Below are positions 61,646 to 64,000 of a stretch of DNA of 64,000 nucleotides, piece after piece. Made by a program: the position numbers and the translations under genes. Origin of the DNA: Arenibacter antarcticus (lineage in GTDB: Bacteria > Bacteroidota > Bacteroidia > Flavobacteriales > Flavobacteriaceae); assembly GCF_041320605.1 (NCBI RefSeq), contig NZ_CP166679.1:1612001-1676000 (forward strand). Direction: 5' to 3'. Under the pieces are notes generated by a model that did no database searches, was not told where the DNA came from, and worked only from the letters and a program-made list of their open reading frames with translations. Position 1 is the stretch's first letter, and each line of letters starts with the position of its first letter.

Positions 61646-61883
61646 TTGGTAGCTTTTAAAAGAGAAATGTAGCAAAATTTTTTCTAAAATCCCTGTAAGT
61701 AAAGGGTACCTATAATAGATTTTTGTGATTCTGCAAGGTATTAGATGACATATCTCATAGTACATATTTATGGTGGGGCTTATTTTTGCGAACGATTGTG
61801 GATACCTCAGGAGTAATGAAATAGATACTACTTTAGTATACCCTTCAATCTTGTAACTTTATTGATCAATAAATGTTGAATAC

Positions 61884-63977
61884 ATGAGCAAAGCCGTTTA
61901 CATTGCTACTACCGGTCCAGATAGTGGCAAATCTATAATTTCCTTGGGCCTAATGCAGATGTTACTGGGGAAAACCGCCAAGGTGGGTTATTTTAGACCG
62001 ATAATAGACGATTTTAAATCGGGCGATATGGACAATCATATTAACACTATGATAAGTCATTTCGATTTAAATTTAAGTTTTAACGAGTGCTACGGCTATA
62101 CCCGAAGCGAGGTAATCCTTAAAAAAAATCAAGATAAGGACGAGGAAATTATAAGCACCATCATTTCTAAATTTAAGGCGATGGAGGAGCGATTCGATTT
62201 TGTTTTGGTAGAGGGCACTAGCTATACTAGGGAAGGAGCGATAATAGAATGGGACATTAATGTTCTTATCGCTAAAAATCTTGGAATTCCGGCCATTATT
62301 ATCAGTAGTGGGGTCGGAAAAACTTTGGAAGAGTTTGTAGGTACTATGCATATGGCCTATCATTCTTTTAAGGATAAGGGGGTAGAGGTGCTTTCCATTA
62401 TCGCAAACAAAGTGCAGCCAGAGAATGTTGACTTGGCCATTAACGGATTAAAAAGAGACCTTCCGTCCCATGTGCTAATCCATGCTATTCCCTTAAACCC
62501 TATTTTGGCAAATCCCTCTATAAAAGAAATAGTGGAAACCTTGGATGGCAAGATATTGTTTGGCGAAAACTTCATCAATAATCAAGCAGGCGCTTTTAGC
62601 GTAGGGGCCATGCAATTACGGAACTACCTAACTTTTTTAAAAGAAGATAGTTTGGTGATTACCCCGGGAGATAGAGCAGATATCATTTTGGGGGCTTTAC
62701 AGGCCAATGTATCGGCCAACTACCCTTCCATTTCCGGGATTGTACTTACCGGGGGTGTAATTCCTGAAGATTCTATTATTAAACTGATAGAAGGCCTTAC
62801 AGATGTGGTTCCCATTATCTCCGTTAAGGGAGGTACTTTTACGATTACCAATCAGATCGGGGCTATAAAATCCCAGATTTACGCTGAAAACAAGCAAAAA
62901 ATAACGACTTCTATCCAGGATTTCGAAAAATATGTGAATGTAGAAACCTTGGCCGAGCGATTGATCACTTTCCAAGCCAACGGGATTACTCCAAGAATGT
63001 TTCAGCACCAGTTGTTGAAAAAAGCGCAGTTGGAAAAGAAACATATAGTATTACCTGAAGGTACCGATGAACGTATCCTGCGGGCTGCGAGCAAATTGTT
63101 GGCTACCAATGCGGTACAGATTACTATTTTGGGGAATCTAGAACAAATTCAAGATAAAATTTTAAAATTAGATATCGACCTAGATTTGGAAAAATTGGCG
63201 GTTATAGATCCTAAATTTTCCCCCATGTTCGAGGATTATGCAGAGACCTTGTACGAATTGCGAAAACATAAAAATGTAAATCTTGCCATGGCAAGGGATT
63301 TTATGGAGGATGTGTCCTATTTTGGCACCATGATGGTCCATAAGGGCGATGCGGACGGGATGGTTTCCGGAGCAGTTCATACCACCCAGCACACCATTTT
63401 ACCGGCACTACAGTTTATTAAGACCGCTCCTGGTGTTTCTGTGGTTTCTTCCATATTCTTTATGTGCTTGGAGGATAGGGTGACTATTTTCGGCGATTGT
63501 GCTATTAACCCCAACCCTACTGCAGAACAATTGGCAGAAATCGCCATTTCTTCCGCTAGCAGTAGTCTCTCTTTTGGGATAGAACCCAGGATTGCCATGC
63601 TTTCCTATTCTTCGGGAAGCTCTGGTCAGGGCGAGGATGTAGTCAGGGTAAGGGAAGCTACGGAAATTGTAAAACGACTTAGGCCCGACCTAATGGTGGA
63701 GGGGCCAATACAATACGATGCCGCGGTGGATATTGAAGTGGCTAAAAGTAAATTGCCAGACTCCCAAGTAGCCGGAAAGGCAAGTGTCTTTATTTTCCCC
63801 GACCTTAATACCGGGAACAATACCTATAAGGCCGTACAGCGGGAAACGGGTGCGTTGGCCATTGGACCTATGTTACAGGGACTTAATAAACCAGTGAACG
63901 ACCTTAGTAGGGGCTGTACCGTAAACGATATTTTTAATACGGTCATTATTACTGCCATACAGGCCCAAGGATTATAA
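61884..63977 (+). CDS. pta: Phosphate acetyltransferase
   Basis: 697 residues, the long type. The N-terminal P-loop/DRTGG part has ATTGPDSGKSIISLGLMQML and GDRADIILGALQANVS; the C-terminal acyltransferase (about 370-697) has HIVLPEGTDERILRAASKLL, MVHKGDADGMVSGAVHTTQHT, SSIFFMCLEDRV and AQLAEIAISSA-type segments, ending QNxLVKPVNDLSRG-like GLNKPVNDLSRGCTVNDI. It converts acetyl-CoA and phosphate to acetyl phosphate; acetate kinase would be expected next, past the window edge. Confidence 0.97.
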   Translation: MSKAVYIATTGPDSGKSIISLGLMQMLLGKTAKVGYFRPIIDDFKSGDMDNHINTMISHFDLNLSFNECYGYTRSEVILKKNQDKDEEIISTIISKFKAMEERFDFVLVEGTSYTREGAIIEWDINVLIAKNLGIPAIIISSGVGKTLEEFVGTMHMAYHSFKDKGVEVLSIIANKVQPENVDLAINGLKRDLPSHVLIHAIPLNPILANPSIKEIVETLDGKILFGENFINNQAGAFSVGAMQLRNYLTFLKEDSLVITPGDRADIILGALQANVSANYPSISGIVLTGGVIPEDSIIKLIEGLTDVVPIISVKGGTFTITNQIGAIKSQIYAENKQKITTSIQDFEKYVNVETLAERLITFQANGITPRMFQHQLLKKAQLEKKHIVLPEGTDERILRAASKLLATNAVQITILGNLEQIQDKILKLDIDLDLEKLAVIDPKFSPMFEDYAETLYELRKHKNVNLAMARDFMEDVSYFGTMMVHKGDADGMVSGAVHTTQHTILPALQFIKTAPGVSVVSSIFFMCLEDRVTIFGDCAINPNPTAEQLAEIAISSASSSLSFGIEPRIAMLSYSSGSSGQGEDVVRVREATEIVKRLRPDLMVEGPIQYDAAVDIEVAKSKLPDSQVAGKASVFIFPDLNTGNNTYKAVQRETGALAIGPMLQGLNKPVNDLSRGCTVNDIFNTVIITAIQAQGL

Positions 63978-64000
63978 TAGGGGTTAAATGAGGCTTGCCA

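Overview
The window is a piece of a Bacteroidota chromosome, almost certainly a marine Flavobacteriaceae. The base composition is AT-rich, several promoters fit the TTG-N19-TAnnTTTG form, and many products are typical of the group: outer-membrane beta-barrels, a Lipoprotein_15 protein, DUF5777, DUF1501/PSD1 proteins, GH16 and a MlaEFD system. Housekeeping genes frame the window: lepA (cut by the left edge), dusB, rbfA and methylmalonyl-CoA epimerase on the left, and mlaEFD, an HlyD/TolC efflux operon, a Crp/Fnr regulator and pta on the right.

From 9742 to 30381 a 20.6-kb island sits in a CAT-anticodon tRNA gene. A 50-bp direct repeat of the tRNA 3' half marks both ends. A tyrosine integrase lies at the right end, a MobP-type relaxase with a possible oriT lies inside it, and no type IV secretion genes are visible. 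It is best read as an integrative mobilizable element. Its left edge also carries the 3' half of a different tRNA, Leu(UAG), left by an earlier event.

The interior of the island (about 10.8-23.9 kb) is the most striking part: an integron-like cassette array. Every cargo gene is on the minus strand. Each stop codon is followed after about 10-25 nt by a 125-195-bp imperfect hairpin unit that begins with AAC and ends with GTT. The two ends of most cassettes are complementary over 8-15 bp, which is the classical rule for integron cassettes, but the cores are not the canonical RYYYAAC/GTTRRRY. A 375-aa tyrosine recombinase lies directly upstream of the first cassette, reads in the same direction, and is separated from it by a palindromic attI-like spacer. 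Cargo includes YoeB/YefM and HigBA toxin-antitoxin pairs, an FRG-domain protein, a TonB-C-like protein, a beta-barrel, a 259-aa unknown, a tandemly duplicated membrane protein, and two cassettes without ORFs. Four mobile elements (a group II intron remnant, two identical IS91-like elements with their own tyrosine recombinase, and one IS110-family element) all sit at the same GTT core of units.

Right of the island, 30.4-36.7 kb holds a LytTR sensor-regulator divergent from a cluster of surface and redox proteins (a duplicated Lipoprotein_15 protein, a single-heme cytochrome, an OB-fold protein, YceI, DUF5777, and a His-rich lipoprotein). Two 202-bp repeats bracket this cluster. Next come IS debris, a four-gene PSD1/DUF1501/sugar isomerase/cytochrome operon (38.1-44.7 kb), an unusual metal P-type ATPase with a detached HMA domain, a frameshifted AraC-type membrane regulator, a large alpha/beta hydrolase, a GH16 enzyme, toxin debris and a second FRG protein, before the conserved mla, efflux and pta genes.
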